Shown here: piece by piece, positions 7,173 to 15,476 of the stretch
How positions within the stretch are numbered: position 1 is the first letter of the stretch
Layout: each line of letters starts with the position of its first letter
Assembly: GCA_903913965.1 (NCBI GenBank)
Contig: CAIWNB010000058.1
Coordinates: 1 to 48,121, forward strand
Origin: an uncultured beta proteobacterium
GTDB taxonomy: Bacteria; Pseudomonadota; Gammaproteobacteria; Burkholderiales; SG8-41
Direction: 5' to 3'
DNA length: 48,121 nt
Position numbers and translations under genes: made by a program
Notes under the pieces: generated by a model
The model's input: only the letters and a program-made list of their open reading frames with translations
What the model was told of the DNA's origin: nothing
Databases searched by the model: none

Positions 7173-8138
7173 ATGCGCGACGCCATGATAGATCATCCTT
7201 CCCCACCATGCAGCCTGCCGTGCCCCGATGTGCAGCGGCGACGACTGCTGCAATATCTCTGCACCGCCTCGCTGGCCGGCGCAACCGCTGTCATGGCGGC
7301 TGAGACACCCACACTGCTGCGCCGTGCGGTGCCGCGCAGCGGCGAGCTGCTGCCCGTGATCGGGCTGGGCACTTATCTGGTTTTGGATGTCGCCGCCGAC
7401 GCGCCTGAAATCGGCGAGTTGCGGGACGTACTGCGCGGCTTTGCCGATGGCGGCGCCAGCGTGGTCGACAGCTCGCCGATGTATGGCATGGCCGAAGCGC
7501 GCACCGGTGACCTCACCGCTGCGCTGAAGCTGCGCGAGCGGCTCTTTCTCGCCACCAAGGTGTGGACCAGCGGTCGCGAGGCGGGCATCGCGCAAATGAA
7601 TAACTCCCTGCGACTGATGCGCACGACGAAGATCGACCTCATGCAGGTGCATAACCTGCTCGATACCGCCACGCACATGAAGACCATGCGCGAGTGGCAA
7701 CAGGCCGGTACTCTGCGTTATCTCGGTATCACGCACTATCATGCCGGCGCCTATGCGGCCCTGGAAAAACTGCTGAAGACGCGTGAATACGATTTTGTGC
7801 AATTCAACTATTCACTGGCCGAACGCGAGGCCGAAACGCGCCTGCTCGACGTAGCCGCGGAGAGCGGCACAGCGGTGATCATCAACCGGCCCTTCGCCCA
7901 GGGCGAACTGTTCCCGCGCGTGCGCGGCAAGCCACTGCCGGCATGGGCGGCGGAATTCGACTGCGAGAGCTGGGCGCAATTCTTTCTGAAATACATACTC
8001 GGGCACCCGGCGGTCACCTGCGTCATCCCGGGCACCGGCAAACTTGCGCATTTACGCGACAACCTGAAGGCCGGTAGCGGACGCCTGCCAGACGCCACCA
8101 TGCGGCGGCGCATGGCGTCTTACCTCGACGGTCTGTAA
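7173..8138 (+). CDS. Aldo/keto reductase with Tat-like signal
   Basis: A 321-residue protein with a twin-arginine-like leader (QRRRLLQYLCTASLAGATAVMAA), followed by an AKR barrel. Residues of the AKR tetrad are recognisable: Asp and Tyr in VVDSSPMYG (about 105-113), Lys in ATKVW (about 128) and His in QVHNLLD (about 161). The C-terminal CVIPGTGKLAHLRDNLKA is the usual NADP-binding segment. It probably reduces or oxidises carbonyl compounds; the Tat-like leader suggests export with bound cofactor, unusual for this family. ATGs at 7173 and 7185 are both possible starts and neither has a strong ribosome site. It is divergent from the selenoprotein cassette, 28 nt away. Confidence 0.87.
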   Translation: MRDAMIDHPSPPCSLPCPDVQRRRLLQYLCTASLAGATAVMAAETPTLLRRAVPRSGELLPVIGLGTYLVLDVAADAPEIGELRDVLRGFADGGASVVDSSPMYGMAEARTGDLTAALKLRERLFLATKVWTSGREAGIAQMNNSLRLMRTTKIDLMQVHNLLDTATHMKTMREWQQAGTLRYLGITHYHAGAYAALEKLLKTREYDFVQFNYSLAEREAETRLLDVAAESGTAVIINRPFAQGELFPRVRGKPLPAWAAEFDCESWAQFFLKYILGHPAVTCVIPGTGKLAHLRDNLKAGSGRLPDATMRRRMASYLDGL

Positions 8139-9035
8139 ATGGCTCGCTTTGCACGCTATGGGCGCCGCTGCTGGCTCTTCGCCGCGCTGCTGCTGGCGGG
8201 CTGCAGCACACTGCAACTTAGCTACAACCAGGCCGACCTGCTGCTGGCCTGGCGTGCCGACAGTTACTTTGATTTTGAATCGGCGCAAAAGCGTGACTTT
8301 CATCAGCGCCTCGACCGACTGCTGGTCTGGCACCGGCGCGAGCAACTGCCGGAATACGCCCGCTTCGCCAACAACGCCGTCGAGCGCGCACGCGACGGTG
8401 TCAGCCGCGAAGATATTCTCTGGGTGATCGACGGCCTGAAGACTCATTACCGGACCATTGTTGATCATGGCATCAACGACTCCGCCGAACTGCTGGCCAC
8501 GCTCAGTCCCGCACAGCTGCGCGTGCTGCAAAAACAATGGGCCAAGGACAACGTGCGCTTTGTCGAAGAAAACGAGCTCGACACCAGCATTGATAAGCGT
8601 AAACGCGCCCGGCTCAAACGCACGCTAGGCCAGATATCCGACTGGACTGGCAGCCTGTCGCGCGCGCAGGAGCAACAAATCGAACAACTGATCGAAGCTA
8701 TTCCGCTGTTTGAACATCTACGTCATCAGGATCGTTTGCGGCGTCAGGCCGAATTTGCCGAACTGCTGAAACTACGCAGCCAACGCCAGGAATTCCAGCC
8801 CCGACTGCATCACTGGTTACGCGAATGGGAACGCGGGCGCAGCGCCGAATACGAACGTGTCGCCGCCGAGGTGCAGGAGCGCCGTATCGATTTTTTTCTT
8901 GCGCTCGAAAAATTGCTGACGCCGGCGCAACGCGAGCGCGCGTTAAAACGTCTTGAGGGCTTCGGCAACGACTTCAAGACCCTCAGCGATCGCGCAGCCG
9001 CAACCGCCCTGACTGCTACAATCGCCGCGCTATAA
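8139..9035 (+). CDS. DUF6279-type lipoprotein
   Basis: A 298-residue protein whose leader ends in a lipobox (LLLAGCSTLQLSYNQADLLLAW, Cys at about 22), so it is probably lipid-anchored. The rest is highly charged and mostly helical, with many Arg/Glu/Gln residues. The N-terminal YNQADLLLAWRADSYFDF and the repeated LTPAQRE-like helices match proteins annotated as DUF6279 lipoproteins, whose function is unknown. The ATG follows the aldo/keto reductase stop with no gap, so the two are likely co-transcribed. Confidence 0.82.
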   Translation: MARFARYGRRCWLFAALLLAGCSTLQLSYNQADLLLAWRADSYFDFESAQKRDFHQRLDRLLVWHRREQLPEYARFANNAVERARDGVSREDILWVIDGLKTHYRTIVDHGINDSAELLATLSPAQLRVLQKQWAKDNVRFVEENELDTSIDKRKRARLKRTLGQISDWTGSLSRAQEQQIEQLIEAIPLFEHLRHQDRLRRQAEFAELLKLRSQRQEFQPRLHHWLREWERGRSAEYERVAAEVQERRIDFFLALEKLLTPAQRERALKRLEGFGNDFKTLSDRAAATALTATIAAL

Positions 9036-9055
9036 CTTCCGTCAACGTTAACACC

Positions 9056-10213
9056 ATGCCCGCCTATCGCCACCCTATCGCGTCCAAACTACCGCGCGTC
9101 GGCACCACGATTTTTACTGTCATGTCGCGCCTGGCGCAGGAACACAATGCGATCAATCTGTCGCAGGGCTTCCCGGACTTTGAATGCGCAGCAGAGTTGC
9201 GTGCACTCATTCCGAAATATTTCAACGCCGGGCTGAATCAATATCCGCCGATGGCCGGGGTGGTGGCGCTGCGCGAAATCATCGCTGAAAAATCCGCCGC
9301 ACTCTACGCCACCGATTACGACCCCGAGCACGAGGTCACCGTAGTGCCCGGCGCTACCTACGGCATTTTCACGGCGGTGAGCGCCTTTGTGCGTCCAGGC
9401 GACGAAGTGATCGTGCTCGAACCGGCCTACGACAGCTATGTGCCGGCGATCGAGGTCAACGGCGGCACGCCGGTTTTTGTGCGTCTGCAATATCCGGATT
9501 ACAGCATTGACTGGCAGGCGGTCGCGCGCGCCATCACGCCAAAGACGCGCATGTTGATTATCAACACGCCGAATAATCCGACCGCCAGCGTTTTATCCGC
9601 GGACGATATGCGGGCACTCGAAAGCCTGTTGCACGACACCAATATCATCGTCATCAGCGACGAGGTTTATGAACACCTGATCTACGACGGCGCGCGGCAT
9701 GAAAGCGTCTCGCGTTATCCGGGGCTGGCCGAACGCAGCTTTGTCGTCTCCTCGTTCGGCAAAACCTATAGCGTCACCGGCTGGAAAATGGGTTACGTGC
9801 TGGCGCCGAAGGAGCTGATGGCGGAATTCCGCAAGGTTCATCAGTTCAACGTCTTTGTCGCCAACGGCCCGCTGCAGCATGTGCTGGCAGAACACATGAA
9901 AGACCGCGACGCCTATCTTTCACTTAATGCCTTTTACCAGCGTAAACGCGATTTCTTTCTCGAACAATTGCAGGGTTCGCGCCTGCGGCCGCTCACTTCA
10001 CGCGGCACTTTTTTTCAGAACCTTGCCTACGACGCCATCTGCGACGAAAAAGACAGTGAGCTGGCGGTACGCCTGACCCGGGAAAAGGGGGTGGCGGCGA
10101 TTCCGTTGTCGGTGTTCTATCACGACGGCCATTGCGACCGCGTGCTGCGTTTCTGCTTCGCCAAATCCGAGGCCACGCTGGCGCGCGGCGCGGCGATCTT
10201 GCGTTCGCTTTAA
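9056..10213 (+). CDS. PLP-dependent methionine-type aminotransferase (YbdL-like)
   Basis: A 385-residue fold-type I aminotransferase. The N-terminus HPIASKLPRVGTTIF with NLSQGFPDFE is typical of the YbdL/KYAT methionine aminotransferase group. The PLP lysine lies in SSFGKTYSVTGWKMGY (Lys at about 239), preceded by NTPNNPTASV and ISDEVYEHL, which hold the conserved Asn, Asp and Tyr. These enzymes transaminate methionine or aromatic amino acids with 2-oxo acids and can act in methionine salvage. It lies 20 nt after the lipoprotein gene on the same strand. The exact substrate cannot be proven from sequence. Confidence 0.9.
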   Translation: MPAYRHPIASKLPRVGTTIFTVMSRLAQEHNAINLSQGFPDFECAAELRALIPKYFNAGLNQYPPMAGVVALREIIAEKSAALYATDYDPEHEVTVVPGATYGIFTAVSAFVRPGDEVIVLEPAYDSYVPAIEVNGGTPVFVRLQYPDYSIDWQAVARAITPKTRMLIINTPNNPTASVLSADDMRALESLLHDTNIIVISDEVYEHLIYDGARHESVSRYPGLAERSFVVSSFGKTYSVTGWKMGYVLAPKELMAEFRKVHQFNVFVANGPLQHVLAEHMKDRDAYLSLNAFYQRKRDFFLEQLQGSRLRPLTSRGTFFQNLAYDAICDEKDSELAVRLTREKGVAAIPLSVFYHDGHCDRVLRFCFAKSEATLARGAAILRSL

Positions 10214-10220
10214 GCGCCGG

Positions 10221-10988
10221 CTACTGTGCCCAGTGTATTTCCCGCGCCGTCGCAGCCCCTATCATCGTTTGCTCCAGACTGCGCGGAATATCCGCCTCGC
10301 TGCGTGAGCGCGGAATACGCCCGCCCATGATCTCGGCGCGTTGCTGCGGCAACAAAGGTTGTGCATCAGGCGCGGCAAAACCCTCTGGGTAAATGGGCAT
10401 ATTGGTCGCCGGATCGTATTTATCCGTAGCGCCAAAGGTATGCAGCAGTTCGTGCGCAATGACCACATTATTGGCGCCCTCTTGTTCCGCACTCGCAAAC
10501 GCATTGGCAATCACGATCATGCCCCCGCGCAAACCGAGCGAGTGAGCCAGCGCGTGATTGGCAAGCGGCGCGAAATACTGCACAAACACGCGGACATGCG
10601 GACGTGGCCCATCGTAGCGGTCATGACGCCACGCCCACCAGCGCAGACGCAAACTCCACGCCGCATTTTCAATCGCATTACCATGTTGCGGTGCCAGCGG
10701 TGGCCGGTCGATGACAGCCGGCGCCAGATAAACCTCGATGGGATCGCGCAATCCAGGCCGATAATGTTGCGCTTGCTCGCGCATGAACAGGCGCAGCGGC
10801 TGGATCACGTCACGGTGCAAACCGCCAATATAAGCTGCGGAGGCTGCACTCGCGTCACCGTTGATCGGATAAACCACCACGCGCAGGGTTTCCGACCATT
10901 CTATGGTGCGTTGCCGTGCTTTCCACGCGCTTTGGGCCACGACAAGCAGCACGATACAAAGCAGGGTTATGCGGATTGTTTTTGCCAT
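10221..10988 (-). CDS. Membrane-anchored metallopeptidase-like protein (HExxHxxGxxD)
   Basis: A 255-residue protein with one N-terminal hydrophobic segment (residues 6-20), a signal anchor or signal peptide, placing the rest outside the cytoplasm. The motif HELLHTFGATD at about residues 185-195 fits HExxHxxGxxD, a metzincin-type zinc site with Asp as third ligand. EIMGGRI about 35 residues later could supply the Met-turn. The remainder matches no family I can name. It is convergent with the aminotransferase (7 nt between the stops) and divergent from the Bug gene at 11063. Protease activity is inferred from the motif alone. Confidence 0.7.
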   Translation of the reverse strand: MAKTIRITLLCIVLLVVAQSAWKARQRTIEWSETLRVVVYPINGDASAASAAYIGGLHRDVIQPLRLFMREQAQHYRPGLRDPIEVYLAPAVIDRPPLAPQHGNAIENAAWSLRLRWWAWRHDRYDGPRPHVRVFVQYFAPLANHALAHSLGLRGGMIVIANAFASAEQEGANNVVIAHELLHTFGATDKYDPATNMPIYPEGFAAPDAQPLLPQQRAEIMGGRIPRSRSEADIPRSLEQTMIGAATAREIHWAQ

Positions 10989-11062
10989 TAGAAGCCATCA
11001 ACGCCGGTTTGGGTGCAAAATTGCGATTATGCTTGCTACCGTAGAACTTTAGAGGAGTCATC

Positions 11063-12025
11063 ATGCACCATATGCTTACCCGTTGGACCCTGATTTCCTG
11101 CGCCCTCGTCGCCGCACCGGCTATCGCCCAGCAATATCCAAGCAAACCCGTGCGCATCATCGCGCCATTCGCCCCCGGCGGCGGCACCGACTTCATCGCC
11201 CGGGTAGCGGCTGCCAAGCTCACCGAAACACTCGGCCAGACCGTCATCGTTGATAACCGACCGGGTGCCGGCGGCACGCTGGGCGCGGAACTCGGTGCCA
11301 AGGCTGTGCCGGATGGCTATACGCTGACTCTGGTTGCAGGCAGCTATGCGGTGAACCCCAGCCTCTACAAGGTGAATTTCGATTCGAATAATGACATCAC
11401 ACCGATCATCCAGCTCTCACAAGGGCCGTTTCTGGTGGTCGTGCATCCCGCCCTGCCGGTTAAAAACATCAAAGACCTGATCACGCTGGCGAAGAAAAAA
11501 CCGGATGGACTGACCTATGCCTCCAGTGGAACGGGCAGCATCATCCATCTGGCCACTGAACTCTTCAGCGATATGGCCGGCATCAAAATGGTACACGTGC
11601 CTTATAAAGGCACCGGGCCGGCCTTGACCGACACCATCGCGGGACAGACACAGTTACTGTTCAGCAGTATCGCTGTGGCGGTGCCACAGGTGAAAAATAA
11701 CCGCCTGCGCGCAATCGCCGTCACCACGATGAAACGGGTTGACGCGTTTCCGGATGTTCCGACGATCAATGAATCAGGCCTTAAAGGCTATGAAACGGTG
11801 TTGTGGCACGGCTTGATCGGCCCGAAAAATCTGCCGCGCCCGATTGTTGACCGCGTGAATGCGGATCTGAACAAAATCCTGCAGGCCAAAGATATGCAGG
11901 ACAAACTGGCGGGAGATGGTGTCACCGCGGCCGGCGGCACACCCGAACAATTCGCCGCCACCATCAAACGCGACATCGATACCTGGCGCAAAGTAGTACA
12001 GAAAGCCGGCGTCAAAGCAGAATAA
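11063..12025 (+). CDS. Orphan Bug/TctC-family periplasmic binding protein
   Basis: A 320-residue binding protein with a signal peptide ending near AIAQQ, the motif YPSKPVRIIAPFAPGGGTD, DNRPGAGGTLG at about residue 68 and PDGYTLTLVAG. The ATG at 11063 has GAGGAG 5 nt upstream. There is no permease gene beside it; it stands alone between a divergent gene and a terminator. Orphan Bug genes are common in Burkholderiales and may share a TctAB pair elsewhere or take part in sensing. It is a third, distinct copy relative to the two at 577-3481. Confidence 0.93.
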   Translation: MHHMLTRWTLISCALVAAPAIAQQYPSKPVRIIAPFAPGGGTDFIARVAAAKLTETLGQTVIVDNRPGAGGTLGAELGAKAVPDGYTLTLVAGSYAVNPSLYKVNFDSNNDITPIIQLSQGPFLVVVHPALPVKNIKDLITLAKKKPDGLTYASSGTGSIIHLATELFSDMAGIKMVHVPYKGTGPALTDTIAGQTQLLFSSIAVAVPQVKNNRLRAIAVTTMKRVDAFPDVPTINESGLKGYETVLWHGLIGPKNLPRPIVDRVNADLNKILQAKDMQDKLAGDGVTAAGGTPEQFAATIKRDIDTWRKVVQKAGVKAE

Positions 12026-12045
12026 ACGTCTGCATGACAGCAATC

Positions 12046-12071
12046 AAAGGGGGCGCCAGCCCCCTTTTTTT
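12046..12071 (+). terminator. Rho-independent terminator after the orphan Bug gene
   Basis: The stem GGGGGC-GCCA-GCCCCC, flanked by AAA and a run of seven T, starts 21 nt after the Bug stop. On the other strand the T-run is shorter (TTTG), so termination of metZ transcription coming the other way is possible but weaker. Confidence 0.88.
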
Positions 12072-12075
12072 ACGC

Positions 12076-13248
12076 TTAGGCCAAACCGCGCGCGAGATCG
12101 GTCTTCAAATCAGCGACGGCTTCCAACCCGACCGCGACGCGCAACAAGCCGTCCTTGATCCCGGCGGCAGCGCGCGCCTCCGGTGAGATACGACCATGCG
12201 TGGTGGTAGCGGGATGGGTGATAGTCGTCTTGGTATCACCGAGATTCGCCGTGATCGACAACAGCCGCGTGTTATCAACGACCCGCCAGGCGGCTTCCTT
12301 GCCACCCTTGACGTCGAATGCAACGATGCCGCCGCCGCTCTTCTGCTGGCGCATCGCCAGCGCATGTTGCGGATGCGAAGGCAGGCCCGGATAGTAAACG
12401 CGTTCGACGCCAGGCTGCTGTTCGAGCCAGCTCGCGAGTTCGAAGGCCGCTGCCGATTGCGCTTCCATACGGATGCGCAGTGTCTCCAGGCCTTTCAGAA
12501 TAATCCACGCATTAAACGCCGAGAGCGTGACGCCGGCCGTGCGCAGAAATCCGAACACACCGGCATGGATCACTTCTCGTTTACCGAGCACCGCACCGCC
12601 GAGCACGCGGCCCTGGCCATCCAGATATTTGGTAGCGGAATGAATCACGATATCTGCGCCCAGCGAAAGCGGCTGTTGCAACGCCGGCGAACAAAAACAG
12701 TTATCAACCGCCAGCAACGCGCCATGTTTGTGCGCGATCGCAGCAATTGCCGCGATATCCGAAATCTCGGTCAGCGGATTTGACGGCGTTTCCAGAAACA
12801 TCAGTTTGGTATTGGGCTTGACCGCTTTTTCCCACGCGGACACATCAGTCGCCGAAACGAAGCTCGACTCAAGACCAAATTTCTTGAAAATGTTCACAAA
12901 CATCTGAATCGTCGAGCCAAACACGCTTTGCGAAACAATCACGTGATCGCCGGCTTTGAGCAGCCCCATGGTCATCGCCAGGATCGCCGCCATCCCTGAA
13001 GATGTGGCGATACAACACTCCGCACCTTCGAGTGCAGCGAGCCGCTGCTCGAACACATTCACTGTCGGGTTGGTGAAGCGCGAATAGATCGGGCCCGGCT
13101 CGCGTTCGGCAAAACGCTCGGCGGCCTGCGCCGCCGACTTGAAAACAAAACTGGAGGTCAGATAGAGCGCCTCGCTGTGTTCGCCAAACTGGCTGCGTTC
13201 AATGCCGGCACGTACCGCCAGTGTATCGAGCTGATATTTATCGTCCAT
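12076..13248 (-). CDS. metZ: O-succinylhomoserine sulfhydrylase
   Basis: A 390-residue Cys/Met-metabolism PLP enzyme. It makes homocysteine directly from O-succinylhomoserine and sulfide in methionine synthesis. The PLP lysine is in HSATKYLDGQGRVLGG at about residue 207, and the N-terminal TLAVRAGIERSQFGEHSEALYLTSS segment is characteristic of MetZ. I chose the ATG at 13248 rather than 13260, because the AAGGA and GGGA sites are correctly spaced only for the former. It sits downstream of purF but has its own promoter and SAM-II riboswitch, so it should be repressed when S-adenosylmethionine is plentiful. Confidence 0.93.
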   Translation of the reverse strand: MDDKYQLDTLAVRAGIERSQFGEHSEALYLTSSFVFKSAAQAAERFAEREPGPIYSRFTNPTVNVFEQRLAALEGAECCIATSSGMAAILAMTMGLLKAGDHVIVSQSVFGSTIQMFVNIFKKFGLESSFVSATDVSAWEKAVKPNTKLMFLETPSNPLTEISDIAAIAAIAHKHGALLAVDNCFCSPALQQPLSLGADIVIHSATKYLDGQGRVLGGAVLGKREVIHAGVFGFLRTAGVTLSAFNAWIILKGLETLRIRMEAQSAAAFELASWLEQQPGVERVYYPGLPSHPQHALAMRQQKSGGGIVAFDVKGGKEAAWRVVDNTRLLSITANLGDTKTTITHPATTTHGRISPEARAAAGIKDGLLRVAVGLEAVADLKTDLARGLA

Positions 13249-13265
13249 GTCGTATCCCATCCTTC

Positions 13266-13303
13266 AAAAACAGAAAACCCGATCAGCTTGCGCGGACCGG
13301 GTT
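13266..13303 (-). terminator. Leader terminator of metZ (riboswitch expression platform)
   Basis: AACCCG and CGGGTT can pair across a 16-nt loop, followed by TTCTGTTTTT, just before the metZ ribosome site. The loop contains 11 nt (13282-13292) exactly complementary to aptamer positions 13368-13378, so aptamer folding and this hairpin can be coupled. The stem is only 6 bp, so it is moderate in strength. Confidence 0.65.
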
Positions 13304-13308
13304 ATGGC

Positions 13309-13392
13309 TCGCTTTAGCCGTATTTATTGATCGCGTAAAGTCTGATTATTCAGAAACCCGCGGCGCCCGCAAGCTGATTTTCAAATCGGCGC
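13309..13392 (-). promoter_or_regulatory. SAM-II riboswitch aptamer upstream of metZ
   Basis: Read on the minus strand, the element contains the conserved SAM-II blocks in order: GCGCC-GATTTGA, then GCTTGCGGGCGC (whose GGCGC pairs with the first GCGCC as P1), and then AATAAATACGGCTAAAGC for the pseudoknot. These are the invariant features of the S-adenosylmethionine-binding metA/SAM-II class. An extra insertion of about 30 nt (about 13331-13360), able to form CGCG...CGCG with an inner TCTGA/TCAGA stem, lies between P1 and the AAUAAA segment. The gene controlled, metZ, is a methionine-synthesis gene, as expected. Confidence 0.85.
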
Positions 13393-13399
13393 AATGACG

Positions 13400-13428
13400 A
13401 ATCTAAACGTCGGACATCATATTGTCAA
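13400..13428 (-). promoter_or_regulatory. Sigma70-type promoter of metZ
   Basis: TTGACA (13428-13423), a spacer of exactly 17 nt, and TAGATT (13405-13400). The predicted start, about 7 nt downstream, falls right at the first base of the SAM-II aptamer, which supports both calls. Confidence 0.82.
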
Positions 13429-13453
13429 CGCACCGTGACGGTTAGCGCATTCG

Positions 13454-14971
13454 CTAGTCAATGACTTCCAGATTCAGATCCAGCTGCGACGCCGATGAAC
13501 GCGCTTGTTTGGCACCGTCACGACGTTGCGTTTCAACGCCGTCGAGATACTCGCGGGTCACATCACCGGTAATGTAGTTACCACTGAAACAGGAGTCTTC
13601 AAACCGCGTTACCAACGGATTCACCGAGCGCACATCGTCAACGAGTGCGCTGAGATCCTGATAGATCAACTGATCGGCGCCGATCTCGCGGGCAATCTGG
13701 TCGTCATCGCGTCCGCAGGCAATCAATTCATCACGGGTCGGCATGTCGATGCCATACACATTCGGATAACGCACGGGGGGCGCCGCCGAGGCGAAAAATA
13801 CCTTGCGCGCACCGGACTCGCGCGCCATCTGGACGATTTCGCTGCTAGTCGTACCACGCACGATTGAATCATCGACCAGCATCACGTTTTTGCCCTTGAA
13901 CTCCATGCCGATCGCATTGAGTTTTTGCCTGACCGACTTACGCCGTGTCGCCTGACCCGGCATGATGAAGGTACGGCCGATATAGCGGTTCTTGATAAAA
14001 CCTTCGCGGTACGGAAGGTTAAGGCGATTCGCCAGTTGCATGGCCGACGGACGACTGGAATCAGGAATCGGGATGACCACATCAATATCAAGGTTCGCGT
14101 ACTGGCGGCGTATCTTGTCGGCCAGACTCTCACCCATGCGCAACCGCGTCTCGTAGACGGAAATGCCGTCGATCACAGAATCCGGGCGGGCAAGGTACAC
14201 ATATTCAAACAGACAGGGACTCAATGACGGATTCGTCGCGCACTGCTGCGAGTAAAAGTTGCCATCTTCGTCAATAAACACCGCCTCACCGGGCGCAATA
14301 TCGCGCACCACCTGAAAGCCCAGCGCATCGAGGGCCACCGATTCCGAGGCCAGCATGTATTCGGTTCCGGCGTCAGTTTCCAGCTTGCCGTAAACCAGCG
14401 GACGGATGCCGTAGGGATCGCGGAACGCGAGCAAACCATAACCGGCGATCATCGCCACCACCGCGTAGGCGCCACGGCAGCGCCGGTGGACGCCCGAGAC
14501 CGCCGCAAAAATTGTCGCCGGATCGAGCTTGTAGTTAGTCGTGGCCTCCTGCAATTCGTGCGCCAGCACGTTGAGTAGCACCTCGGAATCCGAACTGGTG
14601 TTGACGTGGCGAAGATCCTGACGGAATAGTTCGCGCTTCAACTGGTCAGTGTTGGTCAGATTACCGTTATGCCCAAGCACGATGCCAAACGGTGAGTTGA
14701 CGTAAAACGGTTGCGACTCCGCAGCCGATGAAGCCGAACCCGCTGTCGGATAACGCGTATGCGCAATACCGCAGGCGCCCGGCAAGGAACGCATGTTGCG
14801 CGTACGAAATACATCACGCACCATGCCGCTGCCCTTGTGCATATGAAAGGTCGCGCCTTCAGCGGTGGCAATACCCGCCGCGTCCTGTCCGCGATGCTGT
14901 AGCACCAGCAAGCCGTCATACAACAGCTGGTTCACATTATTCTTTGCAACCACACCCATAATGCCGCACAT
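13454..14971 (-). CDS. purF: Amidophosphoribosyltransferase
   Basis: A 505-residue enzyme that makes 5-phosphoribosylamine from PRPP and glutamine, the first step of purine synthesis. The start at 14971 gives MCGIMGVVAKNNVNQLLYDG, placing the nucleophilic cysteine at position 2 after Met removal; upstream in-frame codons are not used. The glutaminase domain (about 1-235) has the LQHRGQDAAG motif, and the PRTase domain has the PRPP loop VMLVDDSIVRGTTS near residue 365. It follows cvpA by 8 nt, the classic cvpA-purF pair. Confidence 0.97.
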   Translation of the reverse strand: MCGIMGVVAKNNVNQLLYDGLLVLQHRGQDAAGIATAEGATFHMHKGSGMVRDVFRTRNMRSLPGACGIAHTRYPTAGSASSAAESQPFYVNSPFGIVLGHNGNLTNTDQLKRELFRQDLRHVNTSSDSEVLLNVLAHELQEATTNYKLDPATIFAAVSGVHRRCRGAYAVVAMIAGYGLLAFRDPYGIRPLVYGKLETDAGTEYMLASESVALDALGFQVVRDIAPGEAVFIDEDGNFYSQQCATNPSLSPCLFEYVYLARPDSVIDGISVYETRLRMGESLADKIRRQYANLDIDVVIPIPDSSRPSAMQLANRLNLPYREGFIKNRYIGRTFIMPGQATRRKSVRQKLNAIGMEFKGKNVMLVDDSIVRGTTSSEIVQMARESGARKVFFASAAPPVRYPNVYGIDMPTRDELIACGRDDDQIAREIGADQLIYQDLSALVDDVRSVNPLVTRFEDSCFSGNYITGDVTREYLDGVETQRRDGAKQARSSASQLDLNLEVID

Positions 14972-14979
14972 AACGTCAT

Positions 14980-15471
14980 CTACCCATAGTTGATGTGCTT
15001 CGATAAATCGGACGGCAACCACACTTTTACCGTGTTTGCCAATGCTTCAAGCGGTGCGCTGGTCAGCGCCTGTCGCCATTCCGGCGTACTGGGCAGGGCG
15101 GTCAGCCCCGCCAGCAGCACCATAACCATCACGACTGCCAATCCCCTGACGAGTCCGAATACGGCGCCCAGCAGACGGTCGGCAAATCCAAGTCCCACGC
15201 GTTTGATCAAACCGGATAGCGCAATCGCGAGCAAGGTCGATGCCAGCAAAACCATCAAAAAGACGGCCAGAAAGCCCACCAGCAAACGCAAGGATTCATT
15301 GCTCAGATTGGCGGGAAGCATCGCCGCCACCTCAATCGCAAAGTACTGCGCGACAAGGAAAGCCACAACCCAGGATGCCAGCGACAACAATTCACGAACA
15401 AAGCCGTGGATGACGCTGAAGAGGACCGATACGCCGATGATTGCCAACACTGCGTAATCGATCCAGGTCAT
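14980..15471 (-). CDS. cvpA: CvpA family inner-membrane protein
   Basis: A 163-residue membrane protein with four hydrophobic helices (about 4-20, 28-47, 64-86, 103-121). The beginning MTWIDYAVLAIIGVSVLFSVIHGFVRE is typical of CvpA. The family is named for colicin V production in E. coli and is linked to envelope or stress phenotypes; its mechanism is unclear. It lies just upstream of purF and 5 nt after dedD, the usual proteobacterial order. Confidence 0.94.
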   Translation of the reverse strand: MTWIDYAVLAIIGVSVLFSVIHGFVRELLSLASWVVAFLVAQYFAIEVAAMLPANLSNESLRLLVGFLAVFLMVLLASTLLAIALSGLIKRVGLGFADRLLGAVFGLVRGLAVVMVMVLLAGLTALPSTPEWRQALTSAPLEALANTVKVWLPSDLSKHINYG

Positions 15472-15476
15472 GGCGG

